Shown here: positions 1-12,800 of the stretch, piece after piece | Position numbering within the stretch: the stretch's first letter is position 1 | Layout: the number at the start of each line of letters is the position of its first letter | Assembly (NCBI RefSeq): GCF_000003815.2 | Contig: NC_049993.1 | Location: 3,951,460-4,015,459, forward strand | Length of the DNA stretch: 64,000 nt | Direction of reading: 5' to 3' | DNA from: Branchiostoma floridae | Lineage: Eukaryota; Chordata; Leptocardii; Amphioxiformes; Branchiostomatidae | The notes under the pieces: model-generated | Database searches by the model: none | Told to the model about the DNA's origin: nothing | Seen by the model: only the letters and a program-made list of their open reading frames with translations | Position numbers and translations under genes: made by a program

Positions 1-238
1 TCTTAATATTGTATGGTTTGTTTGTTTAGCATTTGCGTTTGTGTGATTCATTCATATACTTAACCAGCTTCAACATCTTAACTACTACGTCAACAGTATT
101 AATTACTATTGTCGGAATTTACTTTTCTTAAATTTATAGGGATGTTGAGCAAATGATTTATTATATCGTGCATTATATAAATTGGAGCTAATAATACCAC
201 AACTGTAACATATCACTATTTAACGGCACCGTTGTTTT

Positions 239-487
239 AGTGAGTGAGTGAGTGAGTCACTGAGTGAGTGAGTGAGTGAGTGAGCGAGCGAGTGAGTGAG
301 TGAATGAGTAAGTGAGTGAGTAAGTGGGTGAGTGAGAGTGAGTAAGTGGATGAGTGAGTGACTGAATGAGTGAGTCACTGAGTGAGTGAGAGGGTGAGTG
401 AATGAGTAAGTGAGTAAGTGAGTGATCGAGTGCGTGGGTGAGAGTGAGTGCGTGGGTGAGTGAGTGAGTGAGTGGGTGGTTGAGTGG
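239..487. repeat. TGAG tetranucleotide microsatellite, interrupted
   Basis: The motif TGAG runs for about 250 bases with scattered point changes (GTGGG, GTCAC, GAGCG). On the other strand it reads as an artificial Thr-His-Ser-Leu repeat, so the open frames there are not genes. The flanks (1-238 and 488-861) are AT-rich and I see no gene in them. Confidence 0.95.
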
Positions 488-861
488 TTTCCCAAAGCAC
501 TCCAATGGAGGCTCGAGACTTAATTGAGCTGCAGACATCAATGGGTATGTGTTCTGTGAAGTGATCTGAAGATACGGCGTGCGTTGGCGTTAAAAGAAGT
601 TTGAATAGCTTTTGAAGTTAAAACAATTTTTTATTGAAGAACTATAACCTTTCCCAGGCAATCTTCTTAGCAGCTTAAATGTCTCATAATGTAATATGAT
701 GTTAACATACTTAATAAGTCTGGACACGCCTTGATAGCCTGTCTTATTTTTCTTGTCCGGGCTGAAGCTGGTTTTACAGCCTGAAATCTGTCACTTTGAG
801 CACCAAATTATCAGTTGCTGAGTTTTATTCCCTTCAAAAGAAGAACATTTTAAGAAAAAAT
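488..861. other. 5' flank of the lectin gene, nothing firm
   Basis: This is unique-looking sequence between the microsatellite and the first recognised ATG of the lectin gene. The reading frame of exon 1 stays open upstream of 862 to about 796 but without an ATG, so this is either 5' UTR or the start of a longer exon. No clear TATA box was seen. Confidence 0.4.
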
Positions 862-3800
862 ATGCAGACGGTGAATGAGAAAACTATCTGCGCTGTACCA
901 CGCCTTAACAACGCAGACTGTGAGCCAGAACCTGCGGACTGTGTTGGGACTCATGCCGAGGTGCCTCTCACTATGAACTCTGATCAGGATAGCAACCAGA
1001 CCGATGTTGCAGGGGCAGAAACTCCCATTTCAAATCTGTACGAAGACGCTATGAATGCTGAACAACGAGAAGGGGAAGATGTAGCTCAAGAAAGCTCAAC
1101 GTCGGTTTCAAGCATCTACGAAGACACAGCAAAGAAAGCGGCCGAACCAATGTCAGGGATTTACGTATGTGGAGATTCCGGGGTTTCGTCACGGCTTTAC
1201 GAGAACTCAGAAAAAACGAACAAATCTACTGACGGTAAGGAGTCAGACTCTGTGATTTACCAGGCAGACGGAGTGTTACCTGGTACCATACATGAATCTT
1301 CTCCAAATCAACCAGCAGGTAGGTTCTATAAATTTTGAAAGAGAAATAAATAAGTTAAATGAAGAAGATATTTTATGAAATTCTGAATAAGATGCCTTAT
1401 AAACTGATATCTTTCAAAAACAAACCAAGACAATATTTACAGAATGAGTGAAGGGGGTTAAAAAAAATAGCGTATCGGTGTCCACTTTACCCTAATTTAA
1501 CCCTAAACATTCAACATCTCTACGACTGAAATGACCGAACACAGGCCAAAACCTTTTTTGGGATCATTGTAAATTCTCTGTCAAATAACAGTCAATGCGT
1601 TTTATCACATTTAGATGTGCATCATTCCTGCCCGTTATTATGAATTATGCAAAAAGACCCTTTTTTGCACTGAAGGGAACAGCCGCTGCGACAATTAAAT
1701 TACAATGCTTCAAAAAAACACTACCAGGATCCACTAAATAATGACTTTACATACAATCACCCCTGGGTCCAAAATTGAATTTCCAAAATTCAAATCCAAA
1801 ATTCACCCTGCGAGAACGGACCGTTTTAGTGGTCTGCTTTAACGAATAAACTTACAATTTAACGAATAAACTTACAATTCATTTGTAAGGTTAAATGTAG
1901 AGAATAATGAAACCGCACGCATCGCTTCTACCCGCATTACAGTAAGCTATCCCCATGACCCGTATTGACCTCGCGAGCGCCATGCTGAAATTTCGGGCCG
2001 TCAAAACACAAGCCGAAAAGGCCATCTTCTACCGTGATTTCCCGACAATTATCATTGAAAATCGATGTTGCTACACTTTTGAAAATGACGTGGTCGTCTT
2101 CGGCAATATTTTTATCGCATGCGTTTTGTTGTCGTTCTTATTTTCACCTTTGTGGTTTGGAGAATGTCCCTACTCGACCGGCTGACTCCCCTAGCGTACT
2201 GTATTTACTCTATTTGACCAATTTCTACAATTAGACCACCAAACCACGAAGCCTGGTAGAGGCTAGGATAGTTGACTTGTTTCTGATATATTCATACAGA
2301 GACCCGTTTTTAATTGTATTAGTCCGCAACTGTCATGATATGGTAATTAATAATGAAAAAACGTTTTTTGTGAATATTGTAATTCATTGAATTTGTTTTT
2401 CTGCATACTATAACATCTATTATCATAATACCGGTACGTTTACGACGATTTCTCTAGCCATATTGATTTGACAAATTGTCAACGCATCATTTTCTCCAGT
2501 TACATGTTGCTGTTATAGGGTACCCTTGCCACTTCTTCTGTGTAACTTTTCTGCCACTCTTGTCCTGCTAAAAGCGTAATATTGTAATTGTAACACGCCG
2601 CGGAATTACACGGCGAACGGGCGCGTGGTTGGGAGGGGGTACAAAATACCGGTAGGAAGAAACACGGCACAATTAACTGCCGCTATGTACATTTATACAT
2701 CCTCTGATGTTCCTTCCTTTTCTGTCAGTAAATGCATAAAACATAAACCTGCATGAGCATACAAAATGTCATGAGAAAACGGAAGTATACTGCCAAGAAT
2801 TTTCATTTAACTTCTGTCCGTCACAACCGCTATGACGTAACACTTCACTGCTAGCGTAGATATAAAAATGGCGGGAAAATGGCTGCGTACGTTCAATTTT
2901 GCCCATTCAGTCGTAGATCCGGGCTATTATGCAACGGTTCTTCACACTTTTACATGAGTTGTAGGTCACCAACAGAAATTCAAGATTGTTGTTGAATCAT
3001 GTTCGTCTTGTGCCGTGAGCATGTGTAGTTATGATCTATATAAATTTGGCAATGAATGTGACAGTGTGTTCGTCCCACGACGAGCTGCCTACCCCGAAAT
3101 TTAAAAAAAAGTATACTGAAAACTTTTGGCCTTGTTGTCTTCGAATGCATTGTTATCGATGCTTTGTAAATGGTGTATTGGACACCTAGATGTCTGAAGT
3201 GTGCACAGCTCAGAAATAACTATTGTTGCATGTGTAGATCTCTTTAAGTTCCAGTATTTTTAATCTACCGGTATAAGTCTTACTACCGGTATTATGCCAA
3301 TGCATGTTAGTAGTTTGTAAATTACGGCACAATTCAGTTTTTACTGCAATGCAGTTTGTCTATGTTTTTGTTAATAAACCAATTACTACTTCTACTACTA
3401 CTACTTCTGTTGCTGATTCAAAAAGAAAACCAATAATACTCATACAAGTAAGTTTATTACACCATCAGAGCTTCATGCAGCAAAAAAATGGTTTGAGTCA
3501 TTCTTAACTGTATGTATGTCTTTGAACCTGTAACTAATTGATGGAAAGAATTTGACTGAACTATCAAGGAGGATCTCGATAATGAAAACTAATCTATAAT
3601 CCGTTCTAGGAACAATGAATCAAGATTCCTCAGAAGATTCCAAGAATGACACGGACACTCTTCGCCCAGATGGCCAGGAGAAAAGATCAAAGGGCCACCG
3701 ACACGCATGCGCAGTTGTAAAAGAGGGCATGGACACCCCTGCATATGAGAGCGTGACTGAAGGAGGAAGTCAAGGTTCCTTTGTTTATCAAAATTTCCAT

Positions 3801-6800
3801 AGTGACCTAATGCTATCACTGATTCATTTTTACAATTAATATTACGATAGCCAGATTTCTATCACATCGGTATCTTGTGTAGTGCTGATTTTGTTTCAAA
3901 CTTTTGGTACAATCAGAAATATCTAAAATCATTGTGAATTACTCTCAGTTAGTATACCTTAATCAATATGTGTATCTACTTTATTTGCATATCTTGAATA
4001 TATTTAATCTCTGTTAGGATCCGTGATATTTCTTTTCAATTTGATATTGCAAAACAATCTTTTCTGAAATTCCATACATGCAAGATAAACGGTAAACGGG
4101 TCTCCATAACAACGTATTGACTCAGCCAAAAATAGAAACTGATGTATTATCATGAAAGCTCATCTGTGTTGACGTAGTACATAATGAAGATTTTCCACTG
4201 TCTTACAACACCAAAATTTGCTTACCTCGAATTTTCAGTCGCACTTCCGTCGACCTTCTTCAGGAATGATGATTACGTGACTTAGAGACTTAGTTGCTCT
4301 GATCACGTGACTTAGAGACACGTGATTCGAGTAACGAATCAAAAATGACTGGCAAGCGATGTCGGCCCCCCATCTCTGTTGAGTGTGCCCTTATGTATAT
4401 GGCCTCCTTTACCCCCCTCGCAAAGTAATCCGGTTTGAAATTGATGTAATTAGTTAATATCAAACAAGCTATTGTCACTCTGATACTGTCTTAGAAATTC
4501 ATTTTTAATATGTAAAATTTTATTCGAAATGTAGTGTTGTCTGTATAATCATAATGTCATGAATTCAAAAGTTATGTAACATATGTCCTGCTTGTCTAGC
4601 TTCATTTATTCTGTATTTTCCAGAATATTTGCGCTGCTATATATCAGTTATTTAAAATGTTAGATGACCAGTTTTCAGAAAATCATCTTAAAGAGATATT
4701 TCGAAAGTAAAATGACGCTACAAAGGCTGATCAGGTTCCACAGTGTGTTCAATAAAAGCCAATTCAACTCATTTGATAACATGGTTTAACATCAGATTCT
4801 GATAAGGACTGGCTGTAATTTGACGTGTGTTACGTATATTTTATATATGTCTGCGTATTTAATCGAGATCGACTTATCTTGATGGAACATTCAATTATAA
4901 TTGTTGACTTCAAATGAATAAAATAGGTTTTTCAACATTTTCGTTCTAACTAGGTAAAGGTGAGGTTGAGGTGGACCATCACTATGAGGACATAGACGCT
5001 ACAACAATAATTGGGAAAGAGAGAGGTGCTAACAGCCTCCTAAGAAGTGAAAAGATCACTAAAAGTCAATCGTCTGTCAACGACGAGCCACAGGGGGCAC
5101 CAGGAGAAGGTAGGTAAAGTTTTGTTGTAATGCGAATTAACCCTATTAAGACCGGGCCCTTTTTTGGTCAAATGAAACTCAATGTCATATAACTTCTAAA
5201 TGGTTGACAATATGACCACTAAATGTTTAAGGAATTATATAAAAGGGAAATATAAGCGTTGTAAGAAAGTTTAATACATTAAAACGTAATATGACGTCAT
5301 CTATGTGATTGAATTGGCCGGAATCATTAAAGAAGGATATTCCCATAAAACTTCAAGGCATGAAAAAACGTGTAGATAGAAACTAGTTAGGATAACAGAA
5401 TTATAAATTTTGCTACGACTTCTGTTTTTACTTAGGTCAAAATGACGTCAAAAATGACGTCATAAATATTAAATTATATCGGTTGTGTTCTGCCAGCTTG
5501 GAAATGCCAACTTAAATTTCCGCTATAAGATATTTTTAGAAACAATCCCCAAATACATCTAAAATAGACAAAAGCTTTCATTTCAACGTTTTTTAATGAA
5601 AATAGTAGGTAGTTACTTATGTTCAGGGATAATAAGCTAACTATACTTGATATGATGATCTATCCCGCTATCTTGGATTTTGGCCGATGACAATAGTAGA
5701 TTTCCATAATTTCTGCTTGTCGAATTATGAAAGATATACCACATTGCATGGGATGTTATTATTGTAATAAAATAGCAATTATGTGAAAAAAATAGTGTTA
5801 ACCCTATTCAGACCGGGCTTGTTTGGTCATCCCTGGACCGGGGGGGGGGGGGGGGGGGGTTGAGGCCCTCCACTTCTAAGTCCTCTAACTCTTGAACGAC
5901 GTGTCGTAGGGCCACCAAATTTTTAGGACATGACATCGATATAATATCTAACAATTATATGACGTTTGAAGTTACGTTGACGTAAGATGATGTAATTATG
6001 ACGTCATCAATTTGATTATATTGGCCGGACCCATGAGAAAAGGGTATTCTCAGACAACTTCAAGTTATACTACAAAAATGTAACAACAAGTGCAGATAAC
6101 ATAATAATAATGTTTATTACGACTTGTAGTGCCAATAGCAACATCGATGACGTCATAATGACGTCATAAAATGACGTCATGCACATCTAAGATACGAGTT
6201 AGGCTCCGCCATATTATATCCACTACCTTGAATTTTTAAAACTACTTTTTTTGCAACAAATAATCACAAAAGGGCAGTGGAAATAGACTAAATTCATTCA
6301 TTTACATGGTTTTTGATGAAAAAATACCAGGTAATTACAAATTTTAAGGGATAATTAGCTTGTTATTCTTGATCTGGCCATACGGTCCGCCATCTTGGAT
6401 TTTGGGCTGATGACGTCATAAAATTAGCATAATTTATGCATATATAATTATGAAAGATATGCTAAATAATATAACATTTATCTATGTAACAAAATAGCAG
6501 TAATATAGCAAATAAATGTGAAATGAAAAATATATTGTTAGAACCAAAAAATAGTGATTTTTGGCAAAACTGCCTGTCAGCAAACGGTTGCCATGGCAAC
6601 ACGAAAAAATGGAAAATTTGTCAAACTTCGTAAAATTGTTGCCAACAATATTTTAGGAAAACTCACTGGATTTGGTGGCTTTAGCGTAAGGCGGTCTGGC
6701 GTTATAGGACATCGAAGTTGGCGCAGGCCTCAAAAGCCCCCCCCCCCGGTCTGAATAGGGTTAAGACCGAAAATAAGTGATTTTCGTCAGAAATACCTGT

Positions 6801-9800
6801 CAACAACCGGTTGACATGGCACAAGAAAAAATGGCAGCGGAGCAGAGTAGATATTTTTAAAAAAAAAGAATAAGCACTGCTTTCACTGCTGTTCCAAACA
6901 TGGTCTGCCTTCCCTCGTCCCGGGTTATGGCTCAAAAACTCCGACCAACTGTTTGCCAGTGATGAATGATAACATTTAATCAGTCTTATTTTTGGTGGGG
7001 GTTCTTCCAGGAGCTATCAGCGAGAGAATCAGTTTAAGAAGGATTTTTGTCACTACCTTTGCTCGACTGGTCTGTGTGCTCGTCACTGGCACCGCTGCTG
7101 TGGTCATGTGTGTGATGGCCTTGAGAGTGGTCAGCATTGAGACGCCGACAATCACCAAAAATCAGGTTGGTAAGACTTCAAGCACGATATAACCTTATAA
7201 AATAAATTTAGCCACTTAATCTGCATAAAGCCGAATTTACGTTAATGCAGAATGGAAAATAGTTACAATAGGCAAGTTAACAGGATTTCTGGTATTTCAC
7301 CCTAGAAAATAGCAAGTAGTAATGACATCCCTGTGAAAATAAGCTGATTATGCTTTTCAACAAATTATTGTCGGCCATCTTGGATTTTGACCAATTACAT
7401 CATCATATTAGCATAAACTATGAATGTTTAGTTTCAAACGTTTAAGATATGTTACATATTTAATACATTTGAAAACAAGTCTAGTTCCTGTTACAGTATT
7501 ATTCGTTTCTTTTTTAATTCTTGCCAACAATATTTTAGGAACAGTCACCAAGTTTGGTTGTTCTAGCACAGGCTCGTTTTGCCAGAACCCCGCCACTCCC
7601 GGAACAACATTGCATTTCGTAGGACCTATGCGATCTAAAACACTCAAGATGGTTCTGTAGGGTTGAATTAAAAAGGAGTAGAAAAAATTCACTGTAGTAA
7701 TATTAGAGAGTACTTAATTTGTGCATTACCCATCATTTTAAGAAATTATTTCTTACTCTTATTTCTAGAAATTCGGGTTTTGATCTAGCAAGATCGATAT
7801 CTTGTAACGTTTTAAAAAATTAGAATCTTACTTCGAAAAATCATTTTAATTGGTTATTTACATATTGTACAAATAATCATTTGTTTGTAATAATTCCATC
7901 TTTCTTAAATCCAGAAATATCATAGGAATCATGAAATGTTATATATGTATGAATGGTATCATTGGATAAAACAGAACAGTAGATTATTGTTTAGTCTGCG
8001 TTGTATATTATTAACATAATGTTTGGTGTCTCCCTTGTTAAGGACACGGTCGTCACTACCGAATCTCCACTATCTTCGACTCTGCATCACATGATTACAT
8101 TCTCTGGCGACATTACTGCAGTCACTTACATCGCTGCAGCCGCTAACATCACTGCAGTCACTGACATCACTGCAGCCGCTAACATCACTGCAGCCTCTGC
8201 AGCCACTAACATCACAGCAGACACTGTGAATTTAACGGAATCTCCCAGCACCATACCAACAGAGTGGAGTCAATCTTGCTGTAAGGGTTAATAGACTAGT
8301 CTGGACTGTTATCTAGTGGCAGTAGTTGCCATATCCTATACATAATATCAGTATTTTTAAATCCGTAAAACCGTGTATTTGCTATGACCTACCATCTTTT
8401 ATCTTATACAATGTGAAGCGATAGATATACTCAATGTGCAATCATGCTGCAATGAAATACCTTTCTATTTTATTCTAGTTTCTTTGATAAAAGTGGTACC
8501 TCGTGTCTTGTGATCTTCAGATTGCCACTTCTTTGGGGCGAAATAAATGCTTGATCACCGTTTTTCAGTTCCAGGAACGTACAGTGACTGTGCCGAGATT
8601 TACGAAGGAGGGTGCAAAACAAGCGGTGTTTACAACATCACCCTAAGGAACGATACACTTGTGGATGTCTACTGCGAAATGGATGCTAACGGTGAGGGCC
8701 ATTGCTCAATGCATTAAAAATGTTCCAAATGTGTTAAACCTACATTTGTGCCTGTTTAATCTAAATAGGTTTGCATGAATGCAAATTTCGACCAAGTCAT
8801 GTAGTTTGAGACACTGCTTACCTAACAATAAGAACGAGCTCTATTTTTATGTCAGCATATGTTTATTTTGACAACATTATCATAAATTGTTGTATGTGTT
8901 TACTAGGAGGATGGACTGTCATTCAGCGTCGAATTGACGGATCGGTTCCGTTCAACGGTACCTGGGCGGACTACAGACGTGGTTTCGGGGACAAGACCGG
9001 TGAATACTGGCTGGGCAATGACAACCTCCATCTACTGACCAACCAGAAGAACTACAGTCTCCGGATGGACCGGATGTCGAGGGGATCGGGAACATATCTC
9101 TCAGTTACATGCAGTCATGGGTACTTCAAGTAAGTGTTGTTTTTTTTATGATGGATGCAAACCTACTTTTATCTCAATCATTTTCAAATTAACATTCTAT
9201 CAATCACATTATGCAAAAACAATATCTATTTTAAAACAAGGATTTGAAACTGATTAGGCTCATACAACGTCTTAGCTGTTGTGCGAAAACAAAGTTTTGA
9301 ACGGTACCGTATTTGTTTTCGTGTTTGCTATCTAGCTTGTTTTTCTATGTCTAACAATGTTTTCTTTAAAAAATTGAAACTTGGCAGTCAATATACAAAG
9401 TTACTTACTGTCATCTGATTTCTACAAGACCATTGTTATTGTGGCCATACGGGTAGAGATCCCCGACATAATATAATCCCTTTATGATGTCGGTAGGATG
9501 TAAAGAGTCAACTTAGCTACTATTACCCTGACAGAAGGTATTCTTACACCGCAGGGTTTCCGATGAGAAGAATGCCTACAGACTGGATGTAGGTCGACCC
9601 CAGGTACAAGGTAACCCCTGTGATATTATGATTTACGCTCATTCTGGATACGCGTTTAGTACCGTGGACAGGGACAACGATCTCGTCAAAACAATTAGCT
9701 GTGCTAAGTGCTATGGAGGTGGCTGGTGGTATCTCCCTAATTGTGGTCCCTTGGCACATTTTAATCAACCGTGGGCAAGCTGTAATAGCAAACACGAAAC

Positions 9801-9852
9801 GTTTACGGTCAATCCGAAATCTTTGATGTTGAAGCCATATCTGCCTGGATGA
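862..9852 (+). CDS. Type II membrane fibrinogen-related protein (FIBCD1-like architecture), 8 exons
   Basis: Exons by splice signal and phase are 862-1318, 3610-3768 (or 3774), 4954-5109, 7011-7165, 8043-8280, 8569-8691, 8907-9129 and 9555-9852. They join in frame into about 602 aa. Residues 1-258 are hydrophilic and cytoplasmic, with tyrosines in acidic settings (LYEDA Y60, IYEDT Y86, IYVCG Y101, LYENS Y113, IYQAD Y133, AYESV Y198, HYEDI Y216). A helix at about 277-295 follows an Arg-Arg pair, as expected for type II topology. The stalk (about 311-390) repeats NITA. The fibrinogen domain starts at [11 protein letters not shown] and contains [18 protein letters not shown], the Ca-site-like DRDND and GGGWWY. 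Its end is divergent: the usual NWxxWKG segment is missing and it stops at KPYLPG. Secreted and membrane fibrinogen-related proteins bind acetylated sugars; that activity is inferred. The start could lie further upstream. Confidence 0.85.
1319..3609 (+). other. Intron 1 of the lectin gene
   Basis: The intron opens with GTAGGT and closes with TTCTAG. It contains an exact 20-bp tandem duplication at 1838-1877 (core AACGAATAAACTTACAA). A small open frame at 1955-2185 shows no recognisable domain. I see no further gene in it. Confidence 0.6.
4141..4370. repeat. Dispersed repeat, copy 1 (related sequence near 24481-24660)
   Basis: The stretch with ACACCAAAATTTGC, TCGAATTTTCAGTCGCAC and paired ACGTGACTTAGAGAC words resembles 24481-24660, where ACACCAAAATTGGAC, AAATTTTCGACTACAC and ACGTGACTCAGTAAG occur in the same order. 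It also has a short internal repeat of the ACGTGACTTAGAGAC word. It lies in intron 2 of the lectin gene. Family unknown. Confidence 0.5.
5141..6855. mobile_element. Outer piggyBac-like MITE, interrupted by a second copy
   Basis: A TTAA at 5137-5140 precedes the terminus CCCTATTAAGACCGGG. The body to 5797 parallels the inner copy (shared TTGGCCGGA, CATCTTGGATTTTG-like and AATTATGAAAGATAT words). After the inner copy the outer body resumes at 6765 with a stretch like 6541-6610 of the inner copy. The right end was not found, so this copy is probably truncated near 6855. Confidence 0.7.
5802..6760. mobile_element. Inner piggyBac-like MITE, complete, TTAA-flanked
   Basis: This 959-bp element begins CCCTATTCAGACCGGG and ends with the exact inverse complement. 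It is flanked by TTAA at 5798-5801 and 6761-6764. CCCT ends with TTAA target duplication are the hallmark of piggyBac-type elements. It has no transposase frame, so it is non-autonomous. It includes poly-G just inside the left end, poly-C just inside the right end, and several TGACGTCA words. It sits in intron 3 of the lectin gene. Confidence 0.85.
7250..7664. mobile_element. Third, decayed piggyBac-like MITE fragment
   Basis: The sequence shares GCCATCTTGGATTTTG, TTGCCAACAATATTTTAGGA and a degraded right terminus (TGTAGGGTTGA against TGAATAGGGTTAA) with the element at 5802-6760. The left part is missing. It lies in intron 4 of the lectin gene, immediately after the transmembrane exon. Confidence 0.7.
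8101..8225 (+). repeat. 36-bp coding minisatellite of the lectin stalk
   Basis: Inside exon 5 a unit encoding roughly [12 protein letters not shown] recurs about two and a half times, marked at the DNA level by repeated ATCACTGCAG. Each unit adds an Asn-Ile-Thr sequon, so it builds an N-glycosylatable, Thr/Ala-rich spacer between membrane and lectin domain. Confidence 0.75.
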
Positions 9853-12800
9853 TACGATTGATACCTTCTGCTGTCAATTGTGGTGTGATTTATTCTTTAG
9901 TGCTAAGACCACGTTAATTCGATTATGTGTTTTTTTCTTAGAGCTCGGTAAGACTGATGCGATCGTGTGAATTAAAACAGAATTTATTATGAAATCTAAG
10001 TGGCAAGGAAGGTTGAAAACATTATTAATTACACAAAATATAGTATGTGCAATAGATCCCTTATGTTCATCTCATTCTTAGTCTTTGAATTGAATTGTCA
10101 CTCTACAATAGTATCCGTTTTTTTTTTCATTTCTATTCAATTTATGGCATTTATTTCCTGATTTTGCAGCTGCTTTGTACGATTTGTAAGTTTAAGATTA
10201 TGGTTTTTAATTCTTTTAAAGCACCATAGCTCTGTTACGGCGGCATTGAGTCACTTTTAATGAAATTCAGCACCAGACTCTATAAACAAAGAAACAATGC
10301 ATATTTTGAAATACACGTCAATAGTAACAGTGTTAGACAACGACGTAGAACACCTGTTTTGAGATGAATAAATAAATGAACGTCAATGACATTAGGTCTT
10401 GAATGTGTACTGGAGACATAATCACAATGTTAGCATCATTTCATTTACTTTCGTGTATCTATAAATATGATGATAATGATGATCGATAGAAGAGTCACTT
10501 TGTATATGCAGTGTAGATCACTCAAGAAGAATTTCACTATTACCTTCGTCAAGAAGTTTATGCTTTCAGTTATGCAAGTTATGTTGTTTTATATAGGTCA
10601 AAAGCATAACTAGAGAACCTATGGATGGATTTTCACGATATTTCCCGAGTAGCGGGAGGAGAGGGTAAAACTGGTTAGGGCAATCCGCACGTGATGATGA
10701 TGATGATGATGTAGAAACGAAGGATAAGTTTAAAAAATGGTTTACCTTGCATCTACTGGCATTTTTGTCGGTACTGCAGGGGGCCGTAGATTTTGTGTGT
10801 TTCATAACGCGAGAAGCTGTTACTAGATTATAATGAAATTTGGTAGGAGAGTAGCCTTATAGGAAGGAAAGTCAAGTTTTAAAATGGTTTACCTGTCGTT
10901 TTTACGTCGGTACTACAGCAAGCTGTGTATGTATGCATGCGCGTGACTCTGTTAGCAAAATGAAGAAATAATGATCCCATAATAGTGTTGTACTGATACT
11001 AGTGACATTAGTAGTAGAATGGTAAATGACTTCTCTATAACGACAGCCAAGTGTCGGTCCGAGGACCCAATTGCCAAGCTTGTTGATATAAACAAGGACA
11101 TAAAATATCATCAAAGAGTTCGAGACATCCAATGTTAAGAATTTAATTACGTCATCAACTAATTATATGATTTTCAGTGTCATTTGGAAACACCATAAAG
11201 AATTTGAAAGAAGGATGGAAGGAATGAAAATGAAAGAAAGACAAGAAAGGATAATATTCCATGGGCCAGAGGACATCTGTACCATTTGAGTTGCCAAATT
11301 CAGATAAAAAAGGGCAGCTCTTCTATAGTGTACATGAAACGTGCTACACCCTAAATGGGTAAGCAGGCAAAAACATGATGACCTTTCACCCACACTACCA
11401 GTCACCTTTCACCCCTTGCTGCTCCTGACAACAGAGAAAACAGCAACAGGCAAACGCTTTAGGAGGATTGTCTGGAGGTTGATAACACTGCAAGCAGGTA
11501 AGACCAAAAAATACATAAAAATGACTGCATTATTATGAACCATAAGAGGTATAGGTCATTTCTGTGGTTGGTAGGTAGTGCGAATTGAAAGACTTTTTGG
11601 GATAACAAAATTGGGTGTGGCATATTTTTATACCTTCACGGATGGGAAATATGTTCTGGCTCGGCCGGTTTACCTTCTTCCTTCTTCTCCAAAGAAATAA
11701 GGGAAATGACCTGGACCGGACTACTATGCTTCGGTTTATTGATACTGGGGGGTGTAGCAGACACCTTGTGGTGTTCGGTTACATGTAGCAAGTGTCAGGA
11801 CAGAGCTCGAGGGGCTAACGTTAGATTATGAATGTGTTAATGTAAGACTTGGGTCATATAACGGCAGCTCATATCAATCCGTCAGCATTTTAATCCGTCA
11901 ATTTTCAGACCCAATCTGTCAGCTTGTAAAGAATCTAGCTCAGGTAATTCTTTCTTAGTACTTTACAAAAAAAAACAGTATTGTACACAGGGGACGTTAT
12001 TGTTTATTGAAATGTAAAGAGTTTTGATAGTCTGTGTGCGGCCATGTTTGGCACCAAATGATTGATGTACAAAACACTTCTTTACTGTCATTTGCGTACC
12101 AAAGAACGGATCAAAAGTTCTAAAGAATGTCATAACCGTGTAGTGGAACAGTAGAAAAGATTTATAGCTAGTTGATGTGTTTAGGGCCATGTGTTGATCG
12201 CGGCTATCAACAGTTTGCCAGCGTGTCTACCTTGAAATTTTATCACCTCTGATGACATTGTATTAGTGTCAGCTGAATAACATGCAATTGTTGTGAAGAT
12301 AAAAACCATTAATAAGCAGCCTTGCTACATTATTGTGACGCATTAATAGTCCGCTGGGAGTAGAATCCCATGGGACTTGCTACCAGTTACCCTATCTTAG
12401 AAGTGTTTTTTTTTTCGAGAGGGCATAGGAACTGGCAGACTAGTACACGTGTAGTAATGACCGAGGAAACAGTGTAGACAATACACGCAACAGTTCCGTT
12501 GAAATTTCAAAAGCCCGCTTGTTCATTCATCGTCCAGTGCTGAATATGCTGGAAAGTGACGGATAAATACGAGTTGCCGTTATTACGTCATTTGGACAGT
12601 CTATTGTAATATGGATGCCACTCAAGTTTATGAGGGTAATTTGCTATGAGCAATCAAAAAGGCTCTGATCTAAAATGACTGAGAAATCCAATATAAATTT
12701 TGTGACGATAGAAAAAAATCGCTATTTAGGAATGAATTAACTAGCATAACGTGTTAATATATCTATTTCTGTCACTCTATGGGTTGAGTTTATTTTCGGG

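Noticed and set aside
220-541. Open frames with Thr-His-Ser-Leu repeats
   Set aside because: They are translations of the TGAG microsatellite in several frames.
1955-2234. Two overlapping short open frames in intron 1 of the lectin gene
   Set aside because: No domain, no splice context in phase with the gene, and overlapping frames of equal quality.
7166-7171. Donor GTAAGA at 7170 for lectin exon 4
   Set aside because: It is a stronger-looking donor but puts the next exon out of frame; the donor at 7166 (GTTGGT) joins exon 5 in phase.
10566-12190. Several short open frames on both strands
   Set aside because: All are under about 80 codons with no recognisable motif and lie in repeat-bearing intergenic DNA.
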